64,000 bases of DNA from Burkholderiales bacterium (GTDB lineage: Bacteria > Pseudomonadota > Gammaproteobacteria > Burkholderiales > Burkholderiaceae_C), in assembly GCA_028868825.1 (NCBI GenBank), contig JAGWTU010000019.1, positions 1 to 64,000 on the forward strand, written 5' to 3'. The position numbers and the translations under genes were made by a program. A model generated the notes under the pieces. That model did no database searches. It saw nothing but the letters and a program-made list of their open reading frames with translations, and was not told the origin of the DNA. Within the stretch, counting starts at the first letter, position 1, and each line of letters opens with the position of its first letter. Below are positions 9,833-20,330 of the stretch, piece after piece.

Positions 9833-12800
9833 GTGACTGAGGACCAGCTGGAACATGAAGCCCTTGGCTGGCTGGCCGATGTGGGCTGGCAGCACCGCTA
9901 CGGACCCGACTTGGCGCCCGACGGCGCCGCGCCTGAGCGCGACAACTACCGGCAGGTGCTGCTGATTGGGCGCCTGCGACAGGCCGTTGCGGCGCTGAAT
10001 CCGGCCGTGCCGCTGGCGGCGCGCAATGATGCCCTCAGGCAGGTGGTGGACTTGGGCACACCGGTGCTGCTGGCTGCCAACCGACAGTTCCATCAAATGC
10101 TGGTGAGCGGCGTGCCGGTGCAGTATCAGCGCGACGGCGAAACGCGGGGCGACTTCGTTCGCCTCGTCGACTGGGCCGATCCGACGCGCAACGAGTGGCT
10201 GGCCGTCAACCAGTTTTCCGTCGCCGGGGCGCACCACACGCGCCGGCCAGACATCATCCTGTTCGTCAACGGCCTGCCTCTGGTGCTGATCGAGCTGAAG
10301 AACCCAGCCGACCAGAATGCCGATGTGTGGAAGGCCTTCCATCAGATCCAGACCTACAAGGAGCAGATCGCCGACGCCTTCCAGTACAACGAAGTACTCG
10401 TGATTTCGGACGGCACCGATGCGCTGCTGGGGTCGCTCTCAGCCGACAGTGAGCGTTTCATGGCCTGGCGCACCATCGACGGCGTCGCGGTCGACCCGCT
10501 CGGGCCCTTCAACGAACTGCAGACGCTGGTGCGCGGCGTGTTGGCGCCGACCTACCTGCTGGACTACCTGCGCTTCTTCGTGCTGTTCGAGGATGACGGC
10601 GGCCTGGTCAAGAAGATCGCCGGCTACCACCAGTTCCATGCCGTGCGCGCTGCCATCTCCCAGGTAATAGCTGCGTCCCGCTCTGATGGTCTGCCCAGCG
10701 TGCGCGGCAAGGGCGGCGTGGTCTGGCACACGCAGGGCAGCGGCAAGAGCATCACCATGACCTGCTTCGCGGCGCGGGTGATGCGAGAGCCGCTGATGGA
10801 AAACCCGACCATTGTCGTCATCACCGACCGAAACGACCTTGACGGGCAGCTTTTTGGCGTCTTCTCCTTGGCGCAAGACCTGCTGCGCGAGAAACCGGTG
10901 CAGGCCAGCACGCGGCAAGAGCTGCGGGGATTGCTCGGCCAGCGCCCTTCCGGTGGCATCGTGTTCGCGACGATCCAAAAGTTCATGCCGGGCGAAGATG
11001 AGGATGCCTTCCCGCTCTTGTCGGATCGCCGCAACATTGTGGTGATCGCCGATGAGGCGCACCGTACGCAGTATGGTTTCGAGGCCAAGCTGAAGACGGT
11101 CAAGCAGCGGCCCGCTGGTTCCGCGTTCACGACAGTACTGACAACCGGTGCCGGCCAGCCTGCAGCGCACAAGGCCGAGTTTGCGCCGACGGTCGACCGC
11201 TACCAAGTTGGTTACGCCCAGCACCTGCGCAACGCGCTGCCCCATGCCACGTTCGTGGCCTTCACGGGCACCCCTGTGTCGGGCGAGGACCGCGATACTC
11301 GTGCCGTGTTTGGCGACTACATCAGCGTCTACGACATGCAGCAGGCCAAGGAGGATGGCGCGACAGTGGCCGTCTACTATGAGAGCCGGTTGGCCAAGCT
11401 GGGGTTGAAGGCAGACGAACTGGCCACCATCGACGACGAAGTCGACGAACTAGCCGAAGACGAGGAAGAGAGCCAGCGGGCCAAGCTCAAGAGTCGCTGG
11501 GCCGCACTGGAAAAGGTGGTCGGTGCCGAGCCACGCATTGCGAGCGTCGCAGCGGACCTGGTGGCGCACTTCGAGGAGCGCGGCAAGGCTCAGACCGGCA
11601 AGGCTATGGTGGTGGGCATGAGCCGCGAAATCTGTGTCCACCTCTACAACGAGATCATCAAGCTGCGGTCGACCTGGCACAGCGCTGACCCGGAGCAGGG
11701 TGCCATCAAGATCGTCATGACGGGCTCGGCGAGCGACAAGGCGCTCCTGCGCCCGCACATTTACAGCGCCCAGGTTAAGAAGCGCCTGGAGAAGCGATTC
11801 AAGAAGCCTGATGACCCGCTGCGCATGGTGATTGTGCGCGACATGTGGTTGACAGGGTTCGACGCGCCGTGCGTGCACACGCTGTACATCGACAAGCCGA
11901 TGAAGGGCCACAACCTCATGCAGGCCATCGCCCGTGTGAACCGGGTGTTCAAGGACAAGCAGGGCGGCTTGGTGGTGGACTACATCGGCATTGCCAACGA
12001 GCTGAAGTCGGCGCTGAAAGAGTACACCGCCAGCAAGGGTCGAGGCCGACCCACGGTGGACGCTCACGAAGCCTATAGCGTGTTGGCAGAGAAGCTCGAC
12101 GCGCTGCGCGGCATGCTGGCCGGCACGAACGGGCACGGCTTCGACTACAGCGGCTTCTTGACAGGTGGCCACAAGACGCTGGCAGGCGCCGCCAACTTCG
12201 TGTTGGGCATCAAGGACGGCAAGAAGCGCTTCGCCGACCTCGCACTGGCGATGAGCAAGGCCTTTACCCTTTGCTGCACGCTCGACGAAGCCAAGGTGGT
12301 GCGTGAGGAGGTGGCCTTCTTCCAGGCAGTGAAGGTCATCCTGACCAAGCGCGAGATCAGCGCGCAGAAGAAAACGGACGAACAACGTGAACTGGCCATC
12401 CGGCAGATCATCAGCTCGGCTGTCGTGTCGGAAGAGGTGGTCGACATCTTCGACGCCGTCGGACTGGACAAGCCCAACATTGGCATCCTCGACGACGCCT
12501 TCCTCGCCGAGGTGCGCAACCTGCCCGAGCGGAACTTGGCGGTCGAACTGCTGGAGCGGCTGCTCGAAGGCGAGATCAAGTCTCGCTTCGCCGGCAACGT
12601 GGTCCAAAACAAGAAGTTCTCGGACATGCTGACCGATGTCGTGCAGCGCTACCAGAACCGATCCATCGAAGCTGCGCAGGTGATGGAAGAGCTGGTGCAG
12701 ATGGCCAAGAAGTTCCGGGAAGCCGCCGCACGTGGAGAGCAGCTTGGTCTCAACGAAGACGAGGTGCGCTTCTACGACGCGCTTGCGAACAACGAGTCGG

Positions 12801-13030
12801 CCGTACGAGAGCTAACGGATGAAACTCTGAAGAAGATCGCACACGAACTGGCCGAGAACCTGCGTAAGAACCTGACAGTCGATTGGTCAGCCCGAGAAAG
12901 CGTGCAGGCCAAGCTTCGTCTCATGGTTAAGCGCATCCTTCGAAAATACAAGTACCCCCCGGATCAACAAGAGGCTGCTGTCGACCTTGTATTGCGCCAA
13001 GCTCAGTCCATGGCAGAGGCTTTGTCATGA
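9833..13030 (+). CDS. hsdR: Type I restriction enzyme, endonuclease/translocase subunit HsdR
   Basis: GTG start. '[20 protein letters not shown]' nuclease core, '[12 protein letters not shown]' Walker A, 'DEAHRTQYG' motif II, 'FTGTPV' motif III. Confidence 0.95.
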   Translation: MTEDQLEHEALGWLADVGWQHRYGPDLAPDGAAPERDNYRQVLLIGRLRQAVAALNPAVPLAARNDALRQVVDLGTPVLLAANRQFHQMLVSGVPVQYQRDGETRGDFVRLVDWADPTRNEWLAVNQFSVAGAHHTRRPDIILFVNGLPLVLIELKNPADQNADVWKAFHQIQTYKEQIADAFQYNEVLVISDGTDALLGSLSADSERFMAWRTIDGVAVDPLGPFNELQTLVRGVLAPTYLLDYLRFFVLFEDDGGLVKKIAGYHQFHAVRAAISQVIAASRSDGLPSVRGKGGVVWHTQGSGKSITMTCFAARVMREPLMENPTIVVITDRNDLDGQLFGVFSLAQDLLREKPVQASTRQELRGLLGQRPSGGIVFATIQKFMPGEDEDAFPLLSDRRNIVVIADEAHRTQYGFEAKLKTVKQRPAGSAFTTVLTTGAGQPAAHKAEFAPTVDRYQVGYAQHLRNALPHATFVAFTGTPVSGEDRDTRAVFGDYISVYDMQQAKEDGATVAVYYESRLAKLGLKADELATIDDEVDELAEDEEESQRAKLKSRWAALEKVVGAEPRIASVAADLVAHFEERGKAQTGKAMVVGMSREICVHLYNEIIKLRSTWHSADPEQGAIKIVMTGSASDKALLRPHIYSAQVKKRLEKRFKKPDDPLRMVIVRDMWLTGFDAPCVHTLYIDKPMKGHNLMQAIARVNRVFKDKQGGLVVDYIGIANELKSALKEYTASKGRGRPTVDAHEAYSVLAEKLDALRGMLAGTNGHGFDYSGFLTGGHKTLAGAANFVLGIKDGKKRFADLALAMSKAFTLCCTLDEAKVVREEVAFFQAVKVILTKREISAQKKTDEQRELAIRQIISSAVVSEEVVDIFDAVGLDKPNIGILDDAFLAEVRNLPERNLAVELLERLLEGEIKSRFAGNVVQNKKFSDMLTDVVQRYQNRSIEAAQVMEELVQMAKKFREAAARGEQLGLNEDEVRFYDALANNESAVRELTDETLKKIAHELAENLRKNLTVDWSARESVQAKLRLMVKRILRKYKYPPDQQEAAVDLVLRQAQSMAEALS

Positions 13031-13058
13031 CAGGCAACATGCTCAATCAACGCCAAGT

Positions 13059-16000
13059 ATGAGCACTAGCCCTTCGGTCGGCGAACGCGCGGCGGTTTCT
13101 GGGTACACCCTCCAGTACCTCATCGCGGCCGACCTCATCTATGCGGAGATCTCTGCCGGAACGCTCGAATGGGTTGGTCTTGTTGATCCGGATGCGGGCC
13201 GTGTGGATGACGTGCTGATCGCTACTTCCGGCTGGATCGATGCCTACCAAGTAAAGTGGGCACAGCCGAAGTCAACCTACACATTTGCAGCGTTTACCAA
13301 TCCGACGGAAAAGAAACCGTCCTTATGGGTTCAACTGGCGGACGGGTGGAAGGCGCTTAGCAAGGGACATCCTGAAAGGCAGGCTAGGGTTAATTTCGTC
13401 ACGAACGAGATTGCCTCACCGAACGACAAATGTCCCGACACCGGTGGGTCGAAGCTTCCCTTTCAAGAGCTATGGAGTGAAGCACTACTTCCCTTAAGCA
13501 GCGGCTCGTCCGTGATCGGCTCTGTGCCGCCAAAGTACTCGGCTGGATTGGCGCGACTAGCGGATCTGAGCGGTCTCAGCACCACGGAGTTCCATGAATT
13601 TCTCTCGAAGTGCAGGCTGCAGTTCGACAGGCCAGACCCTCGCCAAATCCTGAGGGCCGACAAGAGACGCTCGGGAGAACTGGACGACATCGAGCGACTT
13701 GCCGCCTATCTTCAGTCACGAGTCGCCAGCTCAAGAGGCGGTGTCAGGATCGACCGCGAAGACATCCTCAGGGATCTTGGCTGGCAGTCTCGCCTAGCCC
13801 AGCGCTTCAAGCACTACTTTCACGTCGACGAGTCGCTCTACAAAGACATTCAGCCAACCGTCAGCGAACTTCGACAAGTAGTCCATGAACGCCGGTTCGG
13901 ATACGTCGCTCTGCTCGGAGGACCTGGGTCCGGGAAGTCAACCACTCTGACTCAGACCTTTCGTTACGCGAGTAGTGTTCGGCTAATTAGCTACTACGCA
14001 TTCATTCGCAATGATCTATCCACTGGGCGAGGTGAGGCATCCAGCTTCTGGCAGGACATTTATCTCGCTGTACGACAGAGAGGCATCTACTCCCCAGGAT
14101 CGATGCCTCGGTCCTCTAGCGAGTATCGACTGGGCGTAAGCGAGCAACTCGCATTGCTCGAAGAAGATTGGAGGAATCGACAAGTAGTGACGATATTGCT
14201 GATCGACGGACTCGATCACATCGATCGCGAGCAGCGGCCGACGGAATCCTTGATCAGTCAGTTGCCGCTACCCGAGCAGATTCCCTCCGGTGTCCTCGTC
14301 GTACTTGGCAGCCAGACCCTGAATCTGCAAGGGTTAGCACCTTCAATAGTCGCTCATTTGAGCGAACCAGGTCGGACTCTTCAGATGGGTAGACTGACTC
14401 GAGCAGACGTCTTCAGCATCGGCGATGCCGCCGCCACCGCACCGGCGCTATCGCATCAACAGAAGGAACTGCTGTATGGCCTGACGAATGGCTACCCGCT
14501 CGCGACGATGTATCTTCTCAGTCGCCTAAAGGGTCTTGCTCCAGCCGATATCGATTCACTGCTCGCTTCCGACAGCGGATTCTCAGGAAACATCGATACC
14601 ACCTACGCGTCGTACTGGAATGCCATCAACGATTCAGCAGTTCCTGTGCTCCTTGGACTGCTGTGTCGAATGCGCGTTGGGTTCGACATAAGGGAAGCAG
14701 TTACCTGGGTACCTCACCTGGACGCTGCCGCCTTCGTCCGGCAAACTAGGCATTTCTTTCAGACCAACGATGGGAATCGCTGGTCGTTCTTCCACAACAG
14801 CTTTCGGCAGTACCTGATCCGCCGCACATCGGAAGATCTACTTGGCAACTATTGCGAGTTGAAGGATCGGGCGCAACATTTGCGACTCGCTGAATTGGCA
14901 CAACGCAGCGAGCGTCGAAGCGCCTTTGAGAGAGAAGTCATCTACCATCTTTACGAGGCTGGCGAATTTAGACGTGTGCTGGACCAGGCCACGCAGAGTA
15001 TTTTCAGAGAGCAGTTCTTTGATCTACGCAGCTTCCGCCAGATCGCCGACGATATCGGCTTGGTGGTTAGGTCTGCCAAGAACGAGCTAAGCGGCATCGG
15101 CCTCCTTCGCGCATGGCTCATCGACAAGGAGCTGCACGAGCGGGAGTACTGCCTTGAGATCAGTTCCTTTCGTTCTTCGATCGACGCCTTCCTCGATACC
15201 GAGTCGCTACTCAGCTCCATCATCGACCATAGCGGACTACTGGTCCCTCGTGCGCAGGCGATGACATGCGCGCGCAGACTGCTGGATGCGGGGCTTGCAC
15301 AAGCTTCACGCAGAGTCTTCGATCTTGCTGAGCCACTTGATCTTCTTTCCGGCATTGAAAAGTCAAAGCCTCGGGATGGTGATCAAGATTTCCTGGAGGA
15401 TTGGGTCGACCTTGCTCACAGCATGCGCAGCCCGAATGCCATAGCAGATGCCATTGCCAACCTCAAGGTCGAGGCGTTTGACCAAGACGAGGAGGTACGT
15501 GCAACAGAACGGCTAAAGCGTGCGCTCTATGTTCGCCTCGCAAAGCAGGTCTATGTGCTGGACCAAGCAGAGTTCGCGCGGTTGATGGAGCACCCAGCCA
15601 TTCGATCGTTCGCAAGCGAAGTTCGCACAGAAGTCGATTGGTACCTACTTGGGGAGATCGCTCACCCACATCTCCGCTCATCTGCAATTTCGCGGATCCT
15701 CCAGTCGCCGGACCTCGACCAGTTAAATGAATCGGATCGACTCTATCTTGCGGAACAGATGCGTCGATGTGACTTTGAGAGGGAACGTGTCTTAGAACTC
15801 GTCAAGGACGTTAACCAGCCTGCGCTAGCAGACCCATCGAAGAATCTGTCATTGGAGGGTGATAGGCGATTTCATTTGTTCGCGGACCGCCTGCGATTCA
15901 ATCGCCTTCGCTCAGCGCTTGGACTTGCAGTCACTCCAGAGGCGGCAATTCCGTGGCCCGACGAACTTGGTTTGCGAAACGGTGCTCGCTTTGAGCGGAT

Positions 16001-19000
16001 GGTTGTCGTCGTAGCCAATCTTTGGGGCGCTGCGCTGAGCGGACGACTGTACGACTTTGACGTCATACGTCTCACTCTTCGAGATGCACTTCGTGTTTAC
16101 TACACCACGAGGGAGAACTCAGACCCGTCTTCGGGCTGGTACTTCTACCGTGCGGCTGCAAAGGAGTACTTTGAGTGTCTCGTTCTGGCAGTCGCTGCAC
16201 ATGGCCCTGCACAACTTGAGTCTCTTGGCCGAGAATTTGATGCGGTGTGGGATGCTCATGAGAGTCGGTCAACTTGGACTGCTGATATCCGTCGCAGCAT
16301 CGCCGTTGCATTGTTTCGGAGCGGAGACAGCGAGGACCGCTTGGTGGCGCGACTTGAGGGGATCGCTGAGTCCGAGACATTGCCAGACGACCTTCAAGAG
16401 AGGCTCGAAAGCCTCATTGAGACCGCTCGTAAGTGGCAACTGGCTGGAGAACCGGCACGGGCGAAGGCTCTGTTGGCGCCAACCATCAAGGCGTCATTCG
16501 GCATTCATCATCACAAGGATCGTCAGTTCCAGACCTGGGTTTCCTGGCTGGACAAGGCGTCAGCCGAGGGTGCAACAGACATCATCGCCGAATGCAATCA
16601 GTTCGCCTCCGCGCTGCGCGCCATTGTTGATCTTGGCAGGGGAAGAGGCTCGCAGGAGGCCGCCTCACATCTTCTTTCGATTGCGACCAGAGCAAGCCCT
16701 GCGTTTGCACTGCAGCTCCGCGAGTCCTTGTTCCAAACGGGCACTGTCTCGTACGGTGCTGCATGCCAGGGATTCATCGAAGGTGTGCTCGGCCGCCACG
16801 ATTGCGACCCATTGCCAGTCGTTGACTTCCTTGCGAATGTCGGCGTTGGTGCGGAGCTTCCTTCCGTCGAAGGTATCCTGCCGAAGCTTGTTCAGGCACT
16901 TGTGCGTCAGTCCGGCTCCGCCACCGTGCGCTCCACCCTCGAACCTCTAGTCGCGAGCGTTCTCGTGGATGAGTTCGAGTGTCAGAGAGGCACCTGGCTG
17001 CGCTTATTGCATCGCGAGGTGCAGAAGTTGGAAATCGCTTGGCCTGAGTTGGCGTCACTTGCTCAAGGGCGTCCCGAGATCGAGAGGGGCACCCCGATGA
17101 AGGTCAAGTTGCGTGATGGCAGCGAGATCCTTGAACGCGATTTCCGAAGGCAGATCGTTGATCTCGCGTCTCTCAAGACTGCCATCCAGCTATCCGAGCC
17201 GCAGTCGTTTTACGGGTGGGACAGAGCCACAGAAGTAGTCGTTCGATCCGCTACGCTGGAGCAACTTGAAACTCTGATGCCACTAATCGACCTGCTTGGA
17301 TCACGAGCTCATCTAGTCGCGGCGCAGATAGTCGATCGACTCGCTGAACTCGGTTCAGGAACGTTGGCACAAGGACTTGCCGACAGGTATCTTCAGTCGT
17401 CTACTCCTAGTGGTTGGATCGAGTACTTTGATGGTGGTACGCGTCTGCACATTGCGCGCGCACTGGTCCGCATAAGCCCGGGACGGCGACCAGACTTGTT
17501 CCGTCTTCTGGCAGACGACTATGTCAGCGGTCTGCGGAATCCTCGCGATCTAGTGATGGTCCTTGAGGATCTGCTTCCAATTGTGTTTGATGAAGTGCCG
17601 TGGATCGAAGTCTGGCACGAGCTTCGTGAGCACATAACCCAACTGTCTGAGTTCACTGAGCACGAGCCTGCGCCGCCGTCGACTCTGACCGAATTCGGTT
17701 CCACTCAGGCGCTCGTTGACTCGGCGGTCCTGGACTACCAACTTCCAGTCCCCGAGATGGAGACTCGGTTCATCCGGCTGATTACACTTTGGCTTGAGGA
17801 TTCACGAATGCGGGAACCGACTTTGGAATCGATTGGTCGGTCGATCGATGAGTACTTGCTTGACTCTCACGCGATTGTGCCCATCTACTTGGCGAGAAGA
17901 TCGCTTGATGTCGCTTCGCCAAAGCTTGCAGCCCTTTTGCAGCGACTCGATGCTTCACCGGACATCTCTGTTCGTGCCTACACCCGAGCGATCCTCCGTC
18001 GCAATGTTTCCTCTGACGATTTGCTGCGCTCAACGATGGGCGAAGCACCCGTGGTGTTTGGAATGGATCTTCAGAGCAGCGCTTCTGAGACCCCTATCGT
18101 TGGATTGACGCCTGAGTTTGTGCAACAGAACACCTCCAAGCCCCGCACTCCGGCTGAATTCTTCAGGGTGTGGTTGCCAGAACTGAAGTGGGTTTCCAGC
18201 GTGACTGATGTTCCAGTGGACAACTTGCTTGAGCGCGCGCACCAGATCGCTGAGGTGCTGTTGGGCCGATCGAGATGGGGGACCGATGCCGAGGAACGAC
18301 TTAGAAGCCATCTTGCCGGTATTGAGTGGAAGATTACCTTTCGCCGCCCATGGGCCGCAGTTGGTGAATCAGCGTTGTTTTGTCTTCTGTCGGAGTTGGT
18401 GGACTTTGGTTTGCTTCAGCCCGAACTCGTTCGAGCAACCGATTTTTGGATGTTCTTCGACGAGAGACTTTTGCGCTCTACCCCATCTGCCCGGCCTAAG
18501 GCATGGATTTCCGATCTTCCGGACAGGTCGCATGGCACACCGATTAAAGAGTGGGTGTCGGCGGCGGCACCCCATGTTTCACAGTCTTCGTTCTGCAAGG
18601 CCTTGAATGACGGGTTCGTTGTTGCGGCGGAGCACTCCAGGTTCGTTCGGCATGAATGGGAGATGCCAGAGGAACTTCGCACGGTGGTACTTCGAGCCCC
18701 TGGCTCCTCAGTTTTAGGAGCCATCGATCAGCTCAGTGATGTGCTGCCCGGATACTGCCGTAACCGGGCTGACCTCTATCCCCGAACCTCGGAGGCATTC
18801 GATGTGCAAGCGCCTGTTATCGGAGACAACCAATTCACATTGCGGGTCGGACCAAAACGCTGGCTTGCGATAAACCCTGCGTTCGCTGCGGCGCGGGGCT
18901 GGACCTTCTTAGGCCGGGATGATTTCGCGTGGTTGAATGAGAGCGGCGAAGTCGTTGCTCGGACAATTTACTGGCGCGACGGGCCCGGTCGGCGGTCCCC

Positions 19001-19190
19001 GCCGAAGCTTGACGAAGTGTTTGCTGAAGGCTGGATAGTGATCATCCGTCGGGACGCAATCGGGCTTGTTGGAAAGTCAGTGTCGCTTCAACTTGACGAG
19101 TACGTATCCAGAAGCGCAAGCGTTCGCGAGGAGACCGGACAAGAAAGGGCATCGGCTAGTGCACATTGGTCTGAGGTGGTCACCTTGTAG
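13059..19190 (+). CDS. Giant nuclease-STAND NTPase (Avs-like): N-terminal Cap4/DUF4297-like nuclease, NACHT/STAND NTPase, long C-terminal sensor-like region
   Basis: Intact 2043-aa ORF. N-terminus 'GYTLQYLIAADLIYAEI...VDDVLIATSGWIDAYQVKW' (D-x(n)-QxK). Walker A 'LLGGPGSGKSTTL' (from ~aa 287), Walker B 'VVTILLIDGLDHIDRE'. About 1500 aa of Leu-rich, largely helical-looking C-terminal sequence. Confidence 0.82.
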   Translation: MSTSPSVGERAAVSGYTLQYLIAADLIYAEISAGTLEWVGLVDPDAGRVDDVLIATSGWIDAYQVKWAQPKSTYTFAAFTNPTEKKPSLWVQLADGWKALSKGHPERQARVNFVTNEIASPNDKCPDTGGSKLPFQELWSEALLPLSSGSSVIGSVPPKYSAGLARLADLSGLSTTEFHEFLSKCRLQFDRPDPRQILRADKRRSGELDDIERLAAYLQSRVASSRGGVRIDREDILRDLGWQSRLAQRFKHYFHVDESLYKDIQPTVSELRQVVHERRFGYVALLGGPGSGKSTTLTQTFRYASSVRLISYYAFIRNDLSTGRGEASSFWQDIYLAVRQRGIYSPGSMPRSSSEYRLGVSEQLALLEEDWRNRQVVTILLIDGLDHIDREQRPTESLISQLPLPEQIPSGVLVVLGSQTLNLQGLAPSIVAHLSEPGRTLQMGRLTRADVFSIGDAAATAPALSHQQKELLYGLTNGYPLATMYLLSRLKGLAPADIDSLLASDSGFSGNIDTTYASYWNAINDSAVPVLLGLLCRMRVGFDIREAVTWVPHLDAAAFVRQTRHFFQTNDGNRWSFFHNSFRQYLIRRTSEDLLGNYCELKDRAQHLRLAELAQRSERRSAFEREVIYHLYEAGEFRRVLDQATQSIFREQFFDLRSFRQIADDIGLVVRSAKNELSGIGLLRAWLIDKELHEREYCLEISSFRSSIDAFLDTESLLSSIIDHSGLLVPRAQAMTCARRLLDAGLAQASRRVFDLAEPLDLLSGIEKSKPRDGDQDFLEDWVDLAHSMRSPNAIADAIANLKVEAFDQDEEVRATERLKRALYVRLAKQVYVLDQAEFARLMEHPAIRSFASEVRTEVDWYLLGEIAHPHLRSSAISRILQSPDLDQLNESDRLYLAEQMRRCDFERERVLELVKDVNQPALADPSKNLSLEGDRRFHLFADRLRFNRLRSALGLAVTPEAAIPWPDELGLRNGARFERMVVVVANLWGAALSGRLYDFDVIRLTLRDALRVYYTTRENSDPSSGWYFYRAAAKEYFECLVLAVAAHGPAQLESLGREFDAVWDAHESRSTWTADIRRSIAVALFRSGDSEDRLVARLEGIAESETLPDDLQERLESLIETARKWQLAGEPARAKALLAPTIKASFGIHHHKDRQFQTWVSWLDKASAEGATDIIAECNQFASALRAIVDLGRGRGSQEAASHLLSIATRASPAFALQLRESLFQTGTVSYGAACQGFIEGVLGRHDCDPLPVVDFLANVGVGAELPSVEGILPKLVQALVRQSGSATVRSTLEPLVASVLVDEFECQRGTWLRLLHREVQKLEIAWPELASLAQGRPEIERGTPMKVKLRDGSEILERDFRRQIVDLASLKTAIQLSEPQSFYGWDRATEVVVRSATLEQLETLMPLIDLLGSRAHLVAAQIVDRLAELGSGTLAQGLADRYLQSSTPSGWIEYFDGGTRLHIARALVRISPGRRPDLFRLLADDYVSGLRNPRDLVMVLEDLLPIVFDEVPWIEVWHELREHITQLSEFTEHEPAPPSTLTEFGSTQALVDSAVLDYQLPVPEMETRFIRLITLWLEDSRMREPTLESIGRSIDEYLLDSHAIVPIYLARRSLDVASPKLAALLQRLDASPDISVRAYTRAILRRNVSSDDLLRSTMGEAPVVFGMDLQSSASETPIVGLTPEFVQQNTSKPRTPAEFFRVWLPELKWVSSVTDVPVDNLLERAHQIAEVLLGRSRWGTDAEERLRSHLAGIEWKITFRRPWAAVGESALFCLLSELVDFGLLQPELVRATDFWMFFDERLLRSTPSARPKAWISDLPDRSHGTPIKEWVSAAAPHVSQSSFCKALNDGFVVAAEHSRFVRHEWEMPEELRTVVLRAPGSSVLGAIDQLSDVLPGYCRNRADLYPRTSEAFDVQAPVIGDNQFTLRVGPKRWLAINPAFAAARGWTFLGRDDFAWLNESGEVVARTIYWRDGPGRRSPPKLDEVFAEGWIVIIRRDAIGLVGKSVSLQLDEYVSRSASVREETGQERASASAHWSEVVTL

Positions 19191-19297
19191 CCGGCGGTTG
19201 TCGGGTGCATCCTTGCTCATGAAATCTGAAAAGTGCCATAGTATCCGGCACCCGACTCAGCCATGTTTTTTAGCAGTCGTTGTTTGATTTGGTAGAA

Positions 19298-19774
19298 ATG
19301 AGTGCAATCGACACCAACGCCATAGGGGAGCGGGGAGAGGCCATCTTCTTCACCCGCATGACGGCCTTGCATGGTCAATATCCGTTGTTCCGACCGGCCT
19401 TCCTTGGGGACAAATGGGCAGTGGCTGACTTTGCAGTTGAGTTGGTTGGTCGACCTGGTAAGTACTTCTTGGTTCAGGTCAAGTCCACGACTCGCGGCCT
19501 GAACGCAAGAAGTCGGCTGCGCGTTGGAGTCTCTACTGAGAGATACCAGCAACTCGTCAATGCTTGGATTCCGTCGTACGTCGTGGGCATCAATGACGCT
19601 ACGGAGGAAGCCTATATCTGGGCGGCTGGACCCCGTGCCGCTGGCCCAACCTCGCTCAAGACTCAGTACCCATTGCGGGATGCCGCAGTTCGACAACAAC
19701 TTCATGATGAAGTTCTAAGTTTCTGGCGCACGGTGAGCGCCCGCGTCAGGCCCTGGGTATCTCGCCTCTACTAG
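19298..19774 (+). CDS. DUF4365-like small putative nuclease
   Basis: 'GERGEAIFFTRMTAL...DKWAVADFAVELVGRPGKYFLVQVKSTT': D-x(n)-QxK core typical of DUF4365 proteins. Confidence 0.68.
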   Translation: MSAIDTNAIGERGEAIFFTRMTALHGQYPLFRPAFLGDKWAVADFAVELVGRPGKYFLVQVKSTTRGLNARSRLRVGVSTERYQQLVNAWIPSYVVGINDATEEAYIWAAGPRAAGPTSLKTQYPLRDAAVRQQLHDEVLSFWRTVSARVRPWVSRLY

Positions 19775-19783
19775 GAAATCAAC

Positions 19784-20236
19784 ATGGGCAGCAATCAACC
19801 TTGGTTTGTTGGTCAACGGGCGGAAAGCCTCGCGCTAATCTTCCTTACGCGCAGGCCCACACTGCACGTACAGAAGATGACAGCTGACTTGGGGATCGAT
19901 TACCTACTCGCTATCGGCGAGGCTCCGTCTCGGTACTTCGGACTTCAAGTTAAGGGGGCGGCTAAGATGTCGAACCTAGTGGGTAAATCTGGCCACCTGA
20001 TTAAGACTGTTGCCGAGCCACTTCAGCGATACGCTCGGGATTCTGCGTTTCCAATCGCGATTCTGGCTATCGACATTACTTCTGAGGCCATGCTCTTTGG
20101 ATGGATCAAGGCCCCAGCAAAGAGTCGCTTGGTCAGCAGCACCAGCCAGACTATTTCGATGCGACCGGCAACGGACAAAGAACTTGATCTCGCTGTTCAG
20201 CAAGTGAACGACTGGTACGACTCTGGCCCGAGATAA
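19784..20236 (+). CDS. DUF4365-like small putative nuclease (second copy, divergent)
   Basis: Starts 9 nt after the previous stop. 'GQRAESLALIFLTRR...ADLGIDYLLAIGEAPSRYFGLQVKGAA': same D-x(n)-QxK pattern. Confidence 0.65.
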   Translation: MGSNQPWFVGQRAESLALIFLTRRPTLHVQKMTADLGIDYLLAIGEAPSRYFGLQVKGAAKMSNLVGKSGHLIKTVAEPLQRYARDSAFPIAILAIDITSEAMLFGWIKAPAKSRLVSSTSQTISMRPATDKELDLAVQQVNDWYDSGPR

Positions 20237-20330
20237 ACCCGTGCCAAACGTGGGATTCCTGTACGTCTTTCTGCAGCCAGTCAGATTCACCTGCGCAGCA
20301 GGCCTAGCTTGAACCGAAGGAGTCATACGC

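Noticed and set aside
16057-16950. 297-aa overlapping ORF inside the STAND gene
   Set aside because: Out-of-frame, Arg/Ser-rich translation; the 2043-aa frame is continuous and motif-bearing.
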